A stretch of 64,000 bases of DNA from positions 813,656 to 877,655 of the forward strand of contig SGBD01000001.1 in assembly GCA_004195035.1 (NCBI GenBank), in the 5' to 3' direction. The stretch comes from Candidatus Acidulodesulfobacterium ferriphilum (GTDB taxonomy: Bacteria > SZUA-79 > Acidulodesulfobacterales > Acidulodesulfobacteraceae). Positions 8,275-16,509 of this stretch are shown one piece after another. The notes beneath the pieces are model-generated. The model made no database searches and was not told the origin of the DNA. It saw only the letters and a list, made by a program, of their open reading frames with translations. Position 1 is the stretch's first letter. Every line of letters begins with the position of its first letter. Position numbers and translations under genes: made by a program.

Positions 8275-8772
8275 ATGGAAGCTAAGGAACATGTTATGGA
8301 TTTTTCTATATCCCCCGAAAAATATTTCGATGCCCGCTTTGACGGTCAGGAAAAACTGTTTAATTCACGGTTTGACAATCTTACCGGCTATGTGAATACC
8401 AAGTTTGACGAATTTGAGATAAGATTTTCCGAGCTTGACAGGAAAATAGATATCTTAGACAAAAAAATCGATTCAAAAGCTTCAGAGTTTAGGTTTGAGG
8501 CAAGAGCCGACGAGTTAAACAAGAAAATCGATGATAGATTCTCGGAACTTGATAAAAAAATCGATGAAAAGTTTACCTTCCTTGATAAAAAAATCGATGA
8601 AAAGTTTACCTTCCTTGACAGAAAAATAGATGTCAAGTTTACCGAGCTTGACGGGAAAATCGATGAAAAATTTACTGTACTCGATAGGAAATTTACCTGG
8701 GGCATGGGTTTAATGATGGGTTTTTTTACAATAATGTTTGCGGTAATAATCGGCATCCATTTTATAAAATAA
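8275..8772 (+). CDS. Tail-anchored coiled-coil protein with 11-residue repeats
   Basis: This 165-residue protein was not assigned to a named family. Residues ~45-140 are built of 11-residue units of the type (F/E)LDKKIDEKFT, a hendecad pattern that favours a long right-handed coiled coil or helical bundle. A single hydrophobic segment at the C-terminus (about 141-162) makes it tail-anchored with the coil on the cytoplasmic or periplasmic side. Two consecutive units are identical at DNA level (33 bp each, 8548-8613). GGAGAG 8 bases upstream supports the ATG at 8275; an ATG seven codons later is an alternative. It stands alone between the Ehr operon and nifV. Function unknown. Confidence 0.75.
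   Translation: MEAKEHVMDFSISPEKYFDARFDGQEKLFNSRFDNLTGYVNTKFDEFEIRFSELDRKIDILDKKIDSKASEFRFEARADELNKKIDDRFSELDKKIDEKFTFLDKKIDEKFTFLDRKIDVKFTELDGKIDEKFTVLDRKFTWGMGLMMGFFTIMFAVIIGIHFIK
8548..8613 (+). repeat. Two identical 33-bp tandem coding repeats
   Basis: Two adjacent 33-bp units starting CTTGATAAAAAAATCGATG are identical and each encode LDKKIDEKFTF. Degenerate units lie on both sides. The exactness suggests recent duplication by slippage or recombination. Confidence 0.8.
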
Positions 8773-8800
8773 GAAATAGTTCCGTATAAGCCGTTTTTAA

Positions 8801-9934
8801 TTAGAAACCGGCATTCATTTTATAATCGTTATAAATAGATTCAACCTCTTTATCGGTTAAGCATCTTTTTAATTTAACCGATTCTGCCTTTACGATATCG
8901 AGAATATTTTTAGCATCCTCATTATTTATTTGAAGCCCCATTTTATTTAACTTGTGCTTGATTGCCGCAGAACCGCTATGTTTTCCTGCTAAGAGTTTTC
9001 TTTCGGCCCCGACATATTCAGGCGGATAGGCCTCGTAATTTATAGGGTTTTTTAATATTCCGTCGGTGTGTATGCCCGCCTCGTGATAAAATATGTTTTT
9101 GCCGAAAATCGGCTTTGATACGGGCATCGGTCTTTTTGTTATCTTTGCTATAAGCTTTGCCAAAATTTTTGCTTTTATTAAATCGAATTTAATTTTTTTA
9201 TTTTCTATAAAATTAAAATATGCGATAACCTCTTCCAGTGCGCAATTTCCGGCTCTTTCGCCGATGCCGGAGATACTGCCGGATAAAGAACCTGCGCCGG
9301 CTTTTAAAGCCGAAACCGAATTTGCCGAAGCCATGCCGAAGTCGTTATGCGTGTGAATTTCTATTATTATGTCTTTGAATAGGGATGTTAATTTTTTTAT
9401 ATTTTCGAAGGTTTTTAACGGATTAAGCATCCCCACGGTGTCTGAATACCTGTATTTATATGCCCCCTCCTCTTTAGCAATTTTGATGATCTCGATAATC
9501 GTGTTTTCCTCGGCTCTCGAGGAGTCTTCACCGCCCACGGAATATTGCACCCCTTCTTTATTCAATATTTTTAGAATGTCTATCAGGCTAGTTTTAATAT
9601 ATTGAAAATCTTTTTTTAACTTATATTCCATATGAATTTGGGAAACCGGAATCGATATGTGAATAACTTTAAGACCGATGTCAAGCGATGAATAAATATC
9701 TTCCATCTTTGCTCTATTCCAGCCGACTATTTTTGCCTTAAGTCCTAATTCGTTTATCTCTTTAATTGCCTTTTTTTCATGGCCCCCCATTACCGGAATG
9801 CCCGCTTCTATCTCGTCCGCGCCTGTTTCATCCAGCATTTTGGCAATTAATATCTTTTCGGAAGCCGAAAACACGATTCCCGCGGTTTGCTCGCCGTCTC
9901 TTAATGTCGTATCGTTGATAATGATTTTTTCCAT
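8801..9934 (-). CDS. nifV: Homocitrate synthase
   Basis: This 377-residue enzyme condenses acetyl-CoA with 2-oxoglutarate to give homocitrate, the organic ligand of FeMo-co. It has the HMGL/DRE-TIM start motif NDTTLRDGEQTAG (residues 7-19), with metal-binding Asp and catalytic Arg, the EAGIP motif, the EIHTHNDFGMA metal-binding histidines (about 192-202) and GERAGNCALEE. Length matches bacterial NifV. It is transcribed away from nifH, with 456 bp of shared regulatory DNA between the two starts. No clear ribosome-binding site precedes the ATG. A sigma-54-like sequence at 9946-9961 would place transcription at or next to the start codon. Confidence 0.95.
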   Translation of the reverse strand: MEKIIINDTTLRDGEQTAGIVFSASEKILIAKMLDETGADEIEAGIPVMGGHEKKAIKEINELGLKAKIVGWNRAKMEDIYSSLDIGLKVIHISIPVSQIHMEYKLKKDFQYIKTSLIDILKILNKEGVQYSVGGEDSSRAEENTIIEIIKIAKEEGAYKYRYSDTVGMLNPLKTFENIKKLTSLFKDIIIEIHTHNDFGMASANSVSALKAGAGSLSGSISGIGERAGNCALEEVIAYFNFIENKKIKFDLIKAKILAKLIAKITKRPMPVSKPIFGKNIFYHEAGIHTDGILKNPINYEAYPPEYVGAERKLLAGKHSGSAAIKHKLNKMGLQINNEDAKNILDIVKAESVKLKRCLTDKEVESIYNDYKMNAGF

Positions 9935-9945
9935 ATTGAATTAAA

Positions 9946-9961
9946 AGCATATTTTATGCCA
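9946..9961 (-). promoter_or_regulatory. Possible sigma-54 promoter for nifV
   Basis: On the minus strand TGGCATAAAATATGCT has GG and GC separated by 10 bases, as sigma-54 requires, but the -12 box is ATGC rather than TTGC. Transcription would begin about 1-2 bases before the annotated ATG, which makes the site doubtful unless the message is leaderless. Confidence 0.3.
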
Positions 9962-10166
9962 GAAAACCTGTTAAAACTTACTAAAGTTATAAAGCGCGCT
10001 TTTACTTATATTCCATATTAAGATTGTTATAGATAATATTAAAAGTTTACATAGTTGCCATATATTTAATCAAATATGACTAAAAAATAAGCAAATTAAA
10101 TACAATAAGGAATTAAAGAGGGCGGATAAACCATTGCGATTATAAATAATCCTTAAACAAAAGTTA

Positions 10167-10182
10167 TGGCATGAAAATTGCT
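10167..10182 (+). promoter_or_regulatory. Sigma-54 promoter of the nifH operon
   Basis: TGGCATGAAAATTGCT matches the -24/-12 consensus (TGGCACG-N4-TTGCT), differing only in T for C, with exactly 10 bases between GG and GC. Transcription would start near 10193, about 200 bases before nifH. No TGT-N10-ACA NifA site was found by eye in 9935-10166, so the activator may not be a classical NifA. Confidence 0.8.
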
Positions 10183-10254
10183 CCTATTTAAATTAAATTA
10201 ATCAAAGGAGTCCATGAATTAACTTATTTTAAAATTTTAAAATTAAATAAATAA

Positions 10255-10287
10255 AAGCGCAATTGGGCGCTTGTGGCGATGACGCCA
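10255..10287 (+). promoter_or_regulatory. Two-hairpin candidate ANTAR/antiterminator element in the nifH leader
   Basis: Hairpin 1 pairs AAGCGC (10255-10260) with GCGCTT (10267-10272) around the six-base loop AATTGG. Hairpin 2 pairs TGGCG (10274-10278) with CGCCA (10283-10287). The 3' strand of hairpin 2 is also the 5' strand of the terminator that follows, so the two folds exclude each other. Known ANTAR targets are paired small hairpins with six-base loops carrying A at position 1 and G at position 4. Here only the arrangement fits; hairpin 1 has A1 but not G4, and hairpin 2 has a six-base loop only if its last pair opens. Confidence 0.5.
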
Positions 10288-10347
10288 TAATTAAAGGGAT
10301 TTGTATGCTTTATCCCTTTGGTTATGGCGTTTTTTGTTTTTAATTTT
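10282..10347 (+). terminator. Intrinsic terminator in the nifH leader (attenuator)
   Basis: ACGCCATAA (10282-10290) pairs with TTATGGCGT (10322-10330), and inside it AAAGGGAT (10293-10300) pairs with ATCCCTTT (10312-10319). This gives about 17 bp of stem followed at once by TTTTTTGTTTTTAATTTT. It lies between the sigma-54 promoter and the nifH start, so it would stop transcription before nifH unless disrupted. Confidence 0.8.
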
Positions 10348-10363
10348 ATTACTAATTCAATAA

Positions 10364-11254
<891 letters not shown>

Positions 11255-11284
11255 TTTTAAAGAAGAGAAACAGGGTAATTATAT

Positions 11285-12220
11285 ATGAATATAACCGATT
11301 TTAAATTAAATAAGAATAAGAACCGCTCACAGCTTTCTTTTGCAGCCGGCATTGAAAAACACCCCTGCTTTAGCAAAGAAGCGTCTAAACACTTTGGCAG
11401 GGTTCATTTGCCGGTTGCAAAATCATGCAACATCTCCTGCAACTATTGCCACAGGGATTATGACTGCCCGAATGAATCAAGGCCTGGAGTAACATCGGGT
11501 TTGCTTGCGCCGGAGGATGCGGTTAAAAGAATATACGAGGTTAAAAGCCTTTTTAACGATATAAGCGTCGCCGCCGTCGCAGGTCCGGGCGACAGCTTAG
11601 CCGAGCCGGCAGGTACGATGAAAACATTTAAGCTTATTGCAGGAGAGTTTCCGGAAATTATCCTGTGCATGAGCACAAACGGTTTAAATTTGGCCGACAA
11701 CTTAGAGGAACTTAAAGATAACGGCGTTAATTTTATAACCGTAACGCTTAACGCAATAGATGTGTCTATCGCCGCAAAGATTTACAGGTATGTTAATTAT
11801 AACGGCGTATCCTATACGGAAAAGGATGCCGCAGGACTCTTATTGGAACGGCAGATAAAAGGCATAGACAGGGCGGTAAAAATGGGATTTACGATAAAAA
11901 TAAATTCGGTTCTCATACCCGGCATTAACGACTTTCATATGAAAGCGCTATCGGAAGCGGTTAAAAAATTAGGCGTGTATCTGTTTAATGTTATGCCTAT
12001 GATACCTGCCGAAAAATCTTATTTTTATAAAATTGGCGTAAAAGGCGCAAGCAGGAAAGATGTCGCCTGCATCACGGACGGGCTTGAAGGTATAAATATA
12101 ATGAGCCATTGCAGACAATGCCGGTCCGACGCCGCAGGGCTTTTAAACGAAGATTTAAGCAAAAAACTAAAGGGACAGGAGGGGGGATTAGGATGCAAAC
12201 TCAAGAAGATGCCGTGTTAG
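11285..12220 (+). CDS. nifB: FeMo-cofactor biosynthesis radical SAM protein
   Basis: This 311-residue enzyme fuses two [4Fe-4S] clusters and inserts the SAM-derived carbide to form the NifB-co precursor. It has HPCFS (Cys28), the radical-SAM motif CNISCNYC (Cys48, 52, 55), AGPGDSLAEP, the STNGLNL strand and a C-terminal CRQCRSDAAGLLNED motif, all diagnostic for NifB. It is the minimal form without the C-terminal NifX-like domain; a separate nifX lies downstream. Placement directly after nifH, before nifDK, resembles archaeal and some anaerobic bacterial clusters more than the Klebsiella order. Its 3' end overlaps the methyltransferase gene by 28 bases. Confidence 0.95.
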   Translation: MNITDFKLNKNKNRSQLSFAAGIEKHPCFSKEASKHFGRVHLPVAKSCNISCNYCHRDYDCPNESRPGVTSGLLAPEDAVKRIYEVKSLFNDISVAAVAGPGDSLAEPAGTMKTFKLIAGEFPEIILCMSTNGLNLADNLEELKDNGVNFITVTLNAIDVSIAAKIYRYVNYNGVSYTEKDAAGLLLERQIKGIDRAVKMGFTIKINSVLIPGINDFHMKALSEAVKKLGVYLFNVMPMIPAEKSYFYKIGVKGASRKDVACITDGLEGINIMSHCRQCRSDAAGLLNEDLSKKLKGQEGGLGCKLKKMPC

Positions 12221-13074
12221 GATGCAAGCTCTCAAAAAGCCTTAGTTTTTCTCAGGATGAAGAGCTTTATATTGCGACAAGCGATACCAAAATAAAAATG
12301 GAAGAGGACTATGCGCCGTTCGTCGATAAAATTTTAAACAATATTCCATATATTCCATACAGCGTTCTAGATCTCGGCTGCGGTCCGGGCTATATAGCAA
12401 GGAGAATCAGCGAGGTCTTGCCGAATGCCTTTGTTTTTGGGTTGGATAAATCTATCACAATGATAAATCATGCAAATAAGGTTTTTAAAAAAATGTTGCT
12501 TGCATCTCCGTTTGCTGAAAAGGCATGCTTTTCAAAACGCGCAAGCGGAGATATGCTGCGCGGAGAAACGTTACCCTCCCCTATGAGCGTAAAAATGTTG
12601 AAAATGGATTACGCCATTCATTCTGCGTATGAAATTAACGACACGGCGCTTAAAATGCTTGGGAATGAAGCGGGTTATTCAGATTGCTATAATTATAATC
12701 GCGGGCTTAAATATATGATTGCGGACAGCGCGAATCTCCCTTTCGGAAAGAATAGCTTTAATTTAATTATACTTAAAGGGACATTTAAATGCTTGGACGA
12801 TAAGCTGAATTCCCTGAAGGAAATGTTCAGGGTTCTGGCGGATAACGGCGATATTTTAATATACGAATTTAGAAAAGAAATTCCGGATGACGAATTTAGT
12901 ATGCTTACGGAGCATATGAATCCTCAAAAGGTAAAGTCTTTAAAACGCAAGTTAAATTGCTCCTTAGACATAGAAGATTATGAGAAATATTTATCAAAAG
13001 CAGGCTTAACAGGGTTTGCCGATATAAAAACAGAAGGACTAGATTTAAGAATAAGAATATCTAAGAATTGTTGA
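12193..13074 (+). CDS. Class I SAM-dependent methyltransferase embedded in the nif operon
   Basis: This 293-residue protein has the class I methyltransferase motif VLDLGCGPGYIARRI (about residues 58-72), an acidic residue closing strand 2 (FGLDKS), a motif II-like ADSANLPFGKNSFNLI and an ILIYEF strand. An unusual ~85-residue insertion separates the strand-2 region from ADSANLPF. Substrate unknown. The start is the ATG at 12193, preceded by AGGAGGGGG; the frame is open further upstream inside nifB. It overlaps nifB by 28 bases and is followed by fdxB, so it must be co-expressed with nitrogenase. It is not a recognised standard nif gene. A role in cofactor maturation or in methylating a nif protein or RNA is only a guess. 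Confidence 0.8.
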   Translation: MQTQEDAVLGCKLSKSLSFSQDEELYIATSDTKIKMEEDYAPFVDKILNNIPYIPYSVLDLGCGPGYIARRISEVLPNAFVFGLDKSITMINHANKVFKKMLLASPFAEKACFSKRASGDMLRGETLPSPMSVKMLKMDYAIHSAYEINDTALKMLGNEAGYSDCYNYNRGLKYMIADSANLPFGKNSFNLIILKGTFKCLDDKLNSLKEMFRVLADNGDILIYEFRKEIPDDEFSMLTEHMNPQKVKSLKRKLNCSLDIEDYEKYLSKAGLTGFADIKTEGLDLRIRISKNC

Positions 13075-13093
13075 CAAAGGAGGAAAAATAGCA

Positions 13094-13390
13094 ATGAGTA
13101 TCATGGATGGATTTACCGGCAATATCGATAATTATGTCAATGCGCCGCGCCGGTCGGGCGGAAAATGGGTTCCACATTTTCTGGTAGAATTCGATAAGGA
13201 AAACTGCATATCATGCGGCAGATGTATCAAGGTTTGTCCGGGCGGGGTTTACACGTTTGAGGACGACGGGGATAAGATGATTGTTAGAATAGAAAGCATG
13301 GATGATTGTATCGGCGATATGTCATGCGAAAAGGTCTGCCCTAAAAACAAGACGATGCATCTGCATAAATTTTCGCCGCTTACAAAATGA
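13094..13390 (+). CDS. fdxB: Nif-type 4Fe-4S ferredoxin (ferredoxin III family)
   Basis: This 98-residue ferredoxin carries the nif-specific FdxB layout: an N-terminal GGKWVPHFLVEFDKENC segment, the cluster motif CISCGRCIKVCPGG and a second motif CIGDMSCEKVCPKN. The second motif has four residues between its first two visible cysteines instead of two, as in other FdxB proteins. It probably delivers electrons for nitrogenase or for the NifB reaction, whose gene lies two positions upstream. AAAGGAGG 10 bases before the ATG supports the start. A 137-bp structured gap separates it from nifD. Confidence 0.9.
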   Translation: MSIMDGFTGNIDNYVNAPRRSGGKWVPHFLVEFDKENCISCGRCIKVCPGGVYTFEDDGDKMIVRIESMDDCIGDMSCEKVCPKNKTMHLHKFSPLTK

Positions 13391-13417
13391 CAAATAAATA
13401 ATTAAAATAAAGATCGA

Positions 13418-13497
13418 CATATATTTTTCTGCGGGCATTAAAAAGCAGTGCTTTTTAGCGGAAGAATATGTTTACCCTAAAAGTTGCGAAGCAACTT
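13418..13497 (+). promoter_or_regulatory. Structured intergenic RNA between fdxB and nifD
   Basis: A long imperfect stem pairs CATATATTTTTCTGC with GCGGAAGAATATG. It encloses TAAAAAGC (13439-13446) paired with GCTTTTTA (13450-13457). A second hairpin AAGTTGC-GAA-GCAACTT follows at 13481-13497. No T-tract follows, so it is not a simple terminator. It may be an RNA processing or stability element that sets nifDK levels. Confidence 0.5.
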
Positions 13498-13527
13498 AAT
13501 TACATTATATAAATATGCGGAGGTAAA

Positions 13528-14964
13528 ATGGCTGTTAACTTTAAAGAAACCGAAGGAATAGTTGAAGATATTCTCAATGTTTATTCCGAAAAGGCAAAGA
13601 AAAACAGAAAAGAACATATCGGCATTAATAGCAAAGAGGCATGCGGGAGCTGTGTTGCAAAATCTAATGTCAAATCCCTTCCCGGCGTTATGACGCCGAG
13701 AGGCTGCGCCTACGCAGGTTCCAAGGGCGTTGTCTGGGGGCCGGTTAAAGACGTAATTAATATAAGCCACGGTCCGATAGGATGCGGCCATTACAGCTGG
13801 GGTACAAGAAGAAATTTGGCTAACGGCGAGCCCGGAGTCGAAAATTTTGTGTCTTTTCAATTTACTACGGATTTTAAGGAAAGGGATATAGTTTTTGGCG
13901 GCGATAAAAAATTGGAGCAGGCGATTAAAGAGTTGCATGAACTTTTTCCTACCGCAAAAGGCATAATTATAGATTCGGAATGCCCGATAGGTTTAATAGG
14001 CGACGATATCGAGGCTGTGGCGAAAAAAATGGAAGGTGAAATAAAGATTCCGGTAATTCCCGTAAGGTGCGAGGGTTTCAGGGGAGTAAGCCAGTCTTTG
14101 GGGCATCACATAGCAAACGATACTATAAGGGATTTTGTCGTAGGAACAGGAGAAATAGACGAAAGCAAAAAGACCCCTTATGATGTAGCGATACTCGGCG
14201 ATTATAATATAGGCGGGGATGTCTGGTCGTCGATGAAAATATTTAAAGAAATGGGTTTGAATGTAGTAGCCCACTGGTCTGGAGACGGTTCTATAGAGGA
14301 AATGAAGATAACTCACGGGGTAAATTATAATCTTCTGCATTGTTACAGGTCGATGAATTATATAGCGAGGCATTTCGAGGAAAAGTTCGGTATCCCGTGG
14401 ATTGAATATAATTTCTTCGGTCCCACTAAAATAAAAGAAAGCATCAGGAGCATAGCAAAATTATTCGATGAAAATATTCAGGAAAAATCCGAAGAGGTTA
14501 TCAAGGCATACGAACCTAAAATGCAGGAGGTTATAGATAAATACAGGCCGAGATTGGAAGGCAAAAAAGTAATGATATTAGTCGGCGGCTTGAGGCCCCG
14601 TCATATAGTCGGAGCTTATGAAGATTTAGGAATGAAGGTTGTATCCGCGGCATATGAATTTGCTCATACCGATGATTATGAAAGAACGACAAAAGAGCTG
14701 GAAGACGGGGCTATTGTTGCCGACGATATGAATGAATACGAATTTGTCGAGCTTGCAAACAGGCTTAAGCCGGATTTAGTCGCCTCCGGGATAAAAGAAA
14801 AATATGTTTTTCAGAAAATGGGAATACCTTTCAGGCAGATGCACTCATGGGATTATTCCGGACCCTATCACGGTTACGACGGCTTTGAAATATTTGCAAG
14901 AGATATGGATCTGGCGATAAACAGCCCGTCGTGGAAATTGGTTAAGCCGCGTTGGAAAAAATAA
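13528..14964 (+). CDS. nifD: Nitrogenase molybdenum-iron protein alpha chain
   Basis: This 478-residue subunit holds FeMo-co and shares the P-cluster. P-cluster ligands are Cys60 ([12 protein letters not shown]), Cys86 ([10 protein letters not shown]) and Cys152 ([11 protein letters not shown]). FeMo-co ligands are Cys272 ([10 protein letters not shown]) and His439 ([14 protein letters not shown]). The substrate-channel residues Gln189 and His194 ([12 protein letters not shown]) are present. These residues and the [16 protein letters not shown] region mark a molybdenum nitrogenase rather than the vanadium or iron-only form. GGAGG precedes the ATG by 6 bases. It is co-transcribed with nifK, 73 bases downstream. 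Confidence 0.97.
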   Translation: MAVNFKETEGIVEDILNVYSEKAKKNRKEHIGINSKEACGSCVAKSNVKSLPGVMTPRGCAYAGSKGVVWGPVKDVINISHGPIGCGHYSWGTRRNLANGEPGVENFVSFQFTTDFKERDIVFGGDKKLEQAIKELHELFPTAKGIIIDSECPIGLIGDDIEAVAKKMEGEIKIPVIPVRCEGFRGVSQSLGHHIANDTIRDFVVGTGEIDESKKTPYDVAILGDYNIGGDVWSSMKIFKEMGLNVVAHWSGDGSIEEMKITHGVNYNLLHCYRSMNYIARHFEEKFGIPWIEYNFFGPTKIKESIRSIAKLFDENIQEKSEEVIKAYEPKMQEVIDKYRPRLEGKKVMILVGGLRPRHIVGAYEDLGMKVVSAAYEFAHTDDYERTTKELEDGAIVADDMNEYEFVELANRLKPDLVASGIKEKYVFQKMGIPFRQMHSWDYSGPYHGYDGFEIFARDMDLAINSPSWKLVKPRWKK

Positions 14965-15037
14965 AAGAAATAAATACTTGAGAGGAGCAGGTAAAAGTAT
15001 TTAGTTAAATTAATAAAATTATACGGGAGGTTTGATT

Positions 15038-16459
15038 GTGGAAAAAGAAGAGGTTAAAAAGATAAAAGATTGGATGAATACCGAAGAGTATAAAGAAAAA
15101 AACTTTAATAGAAAGGCTATAGTAATAAATCCGGAAAGAGCCTGTCAGCCGCTCGGCGCAGTGTTATGCGCGGCAGGTTTTGAAAATACGATGCCGTTTG
15201 TCCACGGTTCCCATGGATGCGTTGCATATTATAGAAATAACTTATCCCGTCATTTCAGGGAGCCGATTGCAGGGGTTTGCACATCTTTAACGGAGGACGG
15301 GGCGGTTTTCGGAGGACAGGCGAACGGGTTCGAGGGGTTTAGAAACGCCTCGGCTTTATATAAGCCGGAGATGTTTGCGATATCTACCACCTGTATGTCC
15401 GAGATTATCGGCGACGATCTTGGTTCGATAGTGGGCGGCGCCAGAGAAAAGGGGTATCTGGCTGAAGATATAGCGGCGCCGTACGCAAATACGCCGAGTT
15501 TTGTAGGCTCCCATCTCGAAGGTTACGATAGTATGCTTAATGCAATAATAGAAACGCTCGGTAAAAAATCGGATGCAAATAAACAGGACACGATAAACAT
15601 AATTCCGGGTTTTGACACGACTATCGGCAATATTAACGAGATTAAGAGGATTTTAAAAATTTTCGGAATAAACTATCTTGTTCTTGCAGACTATTCGAAT
15701 ACTTTAGACAGCCCTTTAAACGGGGAGTATAAACTATACCCTGACGGCGCTACAAAGCTTGAGGATGTTAAAAATTGCGTAAACAATAAAGCTGCTATTG
15801 CCCTGCAGAAATTTTCTACAAAAAAAACGGCGGCGGCATTATCCGAAAAATTCGGACAGGATGTCAGGGTCGTCAAAAGTCCTATCGGAATAAGTTATAC
15901 CGATGAATTTTTAATGACGCTTTCCGAACTTTCCGGCAAAGAAGTTCCGAAAGAGCTTGAAGACGAAAGAGGTAAGGCAATAGACTCTATGACGGATGCA
16001 CAGCAGTATATTCACGGAAAAAAATTTGCGATATTCGGCGACCCGGATATGCTCATGGGATTAACGGGTTATCTCCTTGAAATGGGCGGAATTCCAAAAT
16101 ATGTGTTATGCTCAAACGGTACGGAGGAATTTAAAAAAGAAATCGAGGATTTGTTTGCCTCTTATTCGGAAAATCAAGGCGAGGTTTATATAGACAAGGA
16201 TTTATGGCATTTGAGGTCATTACTCATGACGGGACCCGTCGATATGCTTTTGGGACCGTCCCACGGTAAATTTGCGGCAAGGGAAGCTAATATTCCTCAT
16301 ATCAGGGTAGGCTATCCCATTTTTGACAGGGTAAATATTCACCGTTATCCGCTTTACGGGTATAGCGGGGTTATTAATCTGACCACATGGATAGTTAATA
16401 AATTTTTGGATATTTTGGATGATACCAGCGACGATGCCCATTTCGAGCTTATGAGGTAA
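15038..16459 (+). CDS. nifK: Nitrogenase molybdenum-iron protein beta chain
   Basis: This 473-residue subunit completes the alpha2beta2 MoFe protein. P-cluster cysteines are Cys36 (RACQPLGAVLC), Cys61 (HGSHGCVAY) and Cys119 (STTCMSEIIGDD). It lacks the ~40-50-residue N-terminal extension of the Azotobacter type and so resembles the shorter NifK of anaerobes. The GTG at 15038 is chosen because GGGAGG ends 7 bases before it; an in-frame TTG at 15032 is too close to that site. It lies between nifD and nifE in the operon. Confidence 0.96.
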   Translation: MEKEEVKKIKDWMNTEEYKEKNFNRKAIVINPERACQPLGAVLCAAGFENTMPFVHGSHGCVAYYRNNLSRHFREPIAGVCTSLTEDGAVFGGQANGFEGFRNASALYKPEMFAISTTCMSEIIGDDLGSIVGGAREKGYLAEDIAAPYANTPSFVGSHLEGYDSMLNAIIETLGKKSDANKQDTINIIPGFDTTIGNINEIKRILKIFGINYLVLADYSNTLDSPLNGEYKLYPDGATKLEDVKNCVNNKAAIALQKFSTKKTAAALSEKFGQDVRVVKSPIGISYTDEFLMTLSELSGKEVPKELEDERGKAIDSMTDAQQYIHGKKFAIFGDPDMLMGLTGYLLEMGGIPKYVLCSNGTEEFKKEIEDLFASYSENQGEVYIDKDLWHLRSLLMTGPVDMLLGPSHGKFAAREANIPHIRVGYPIFDRVNIHRYPLYGYSGVINLTTWIVNKFLDILDDTSDDAHFELMR

Positions 16460-16509
16460 ATTTGGCAATATTAACCTAACAAGATTTAAATTAAAGGAAG
16501 TGATACAAA

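Noticed and set aside
8500..8700. Direct repeats that could suggest a CRISPR array
   Set aside because: Repeats are in frame, 33 bp without spacers, and code for the 11-residue coiled-coil units. No CRISPR array or cas gene was seen anywhere.
8388..8756. Open frame of 122 codons on the minus strand
   Set aside because: It is the mirror of the repetitive coiled-coil gene on the plus strand, with low-complexity Ser/Phe repeats and no ribosome-binding site.
9935..10166. NifA upstream activator site
   Set aside because: No TGT-N10-ACA match was found by eye; TGT triplets present are not followed by ACA at the right distance.
12109..12192. Upstream extension of the methyltransferase inside nifB
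   Set aside because: The extra 28 residues are basic and unlike any family start, while ATG 12193 has an excellent ribosome-binding site.
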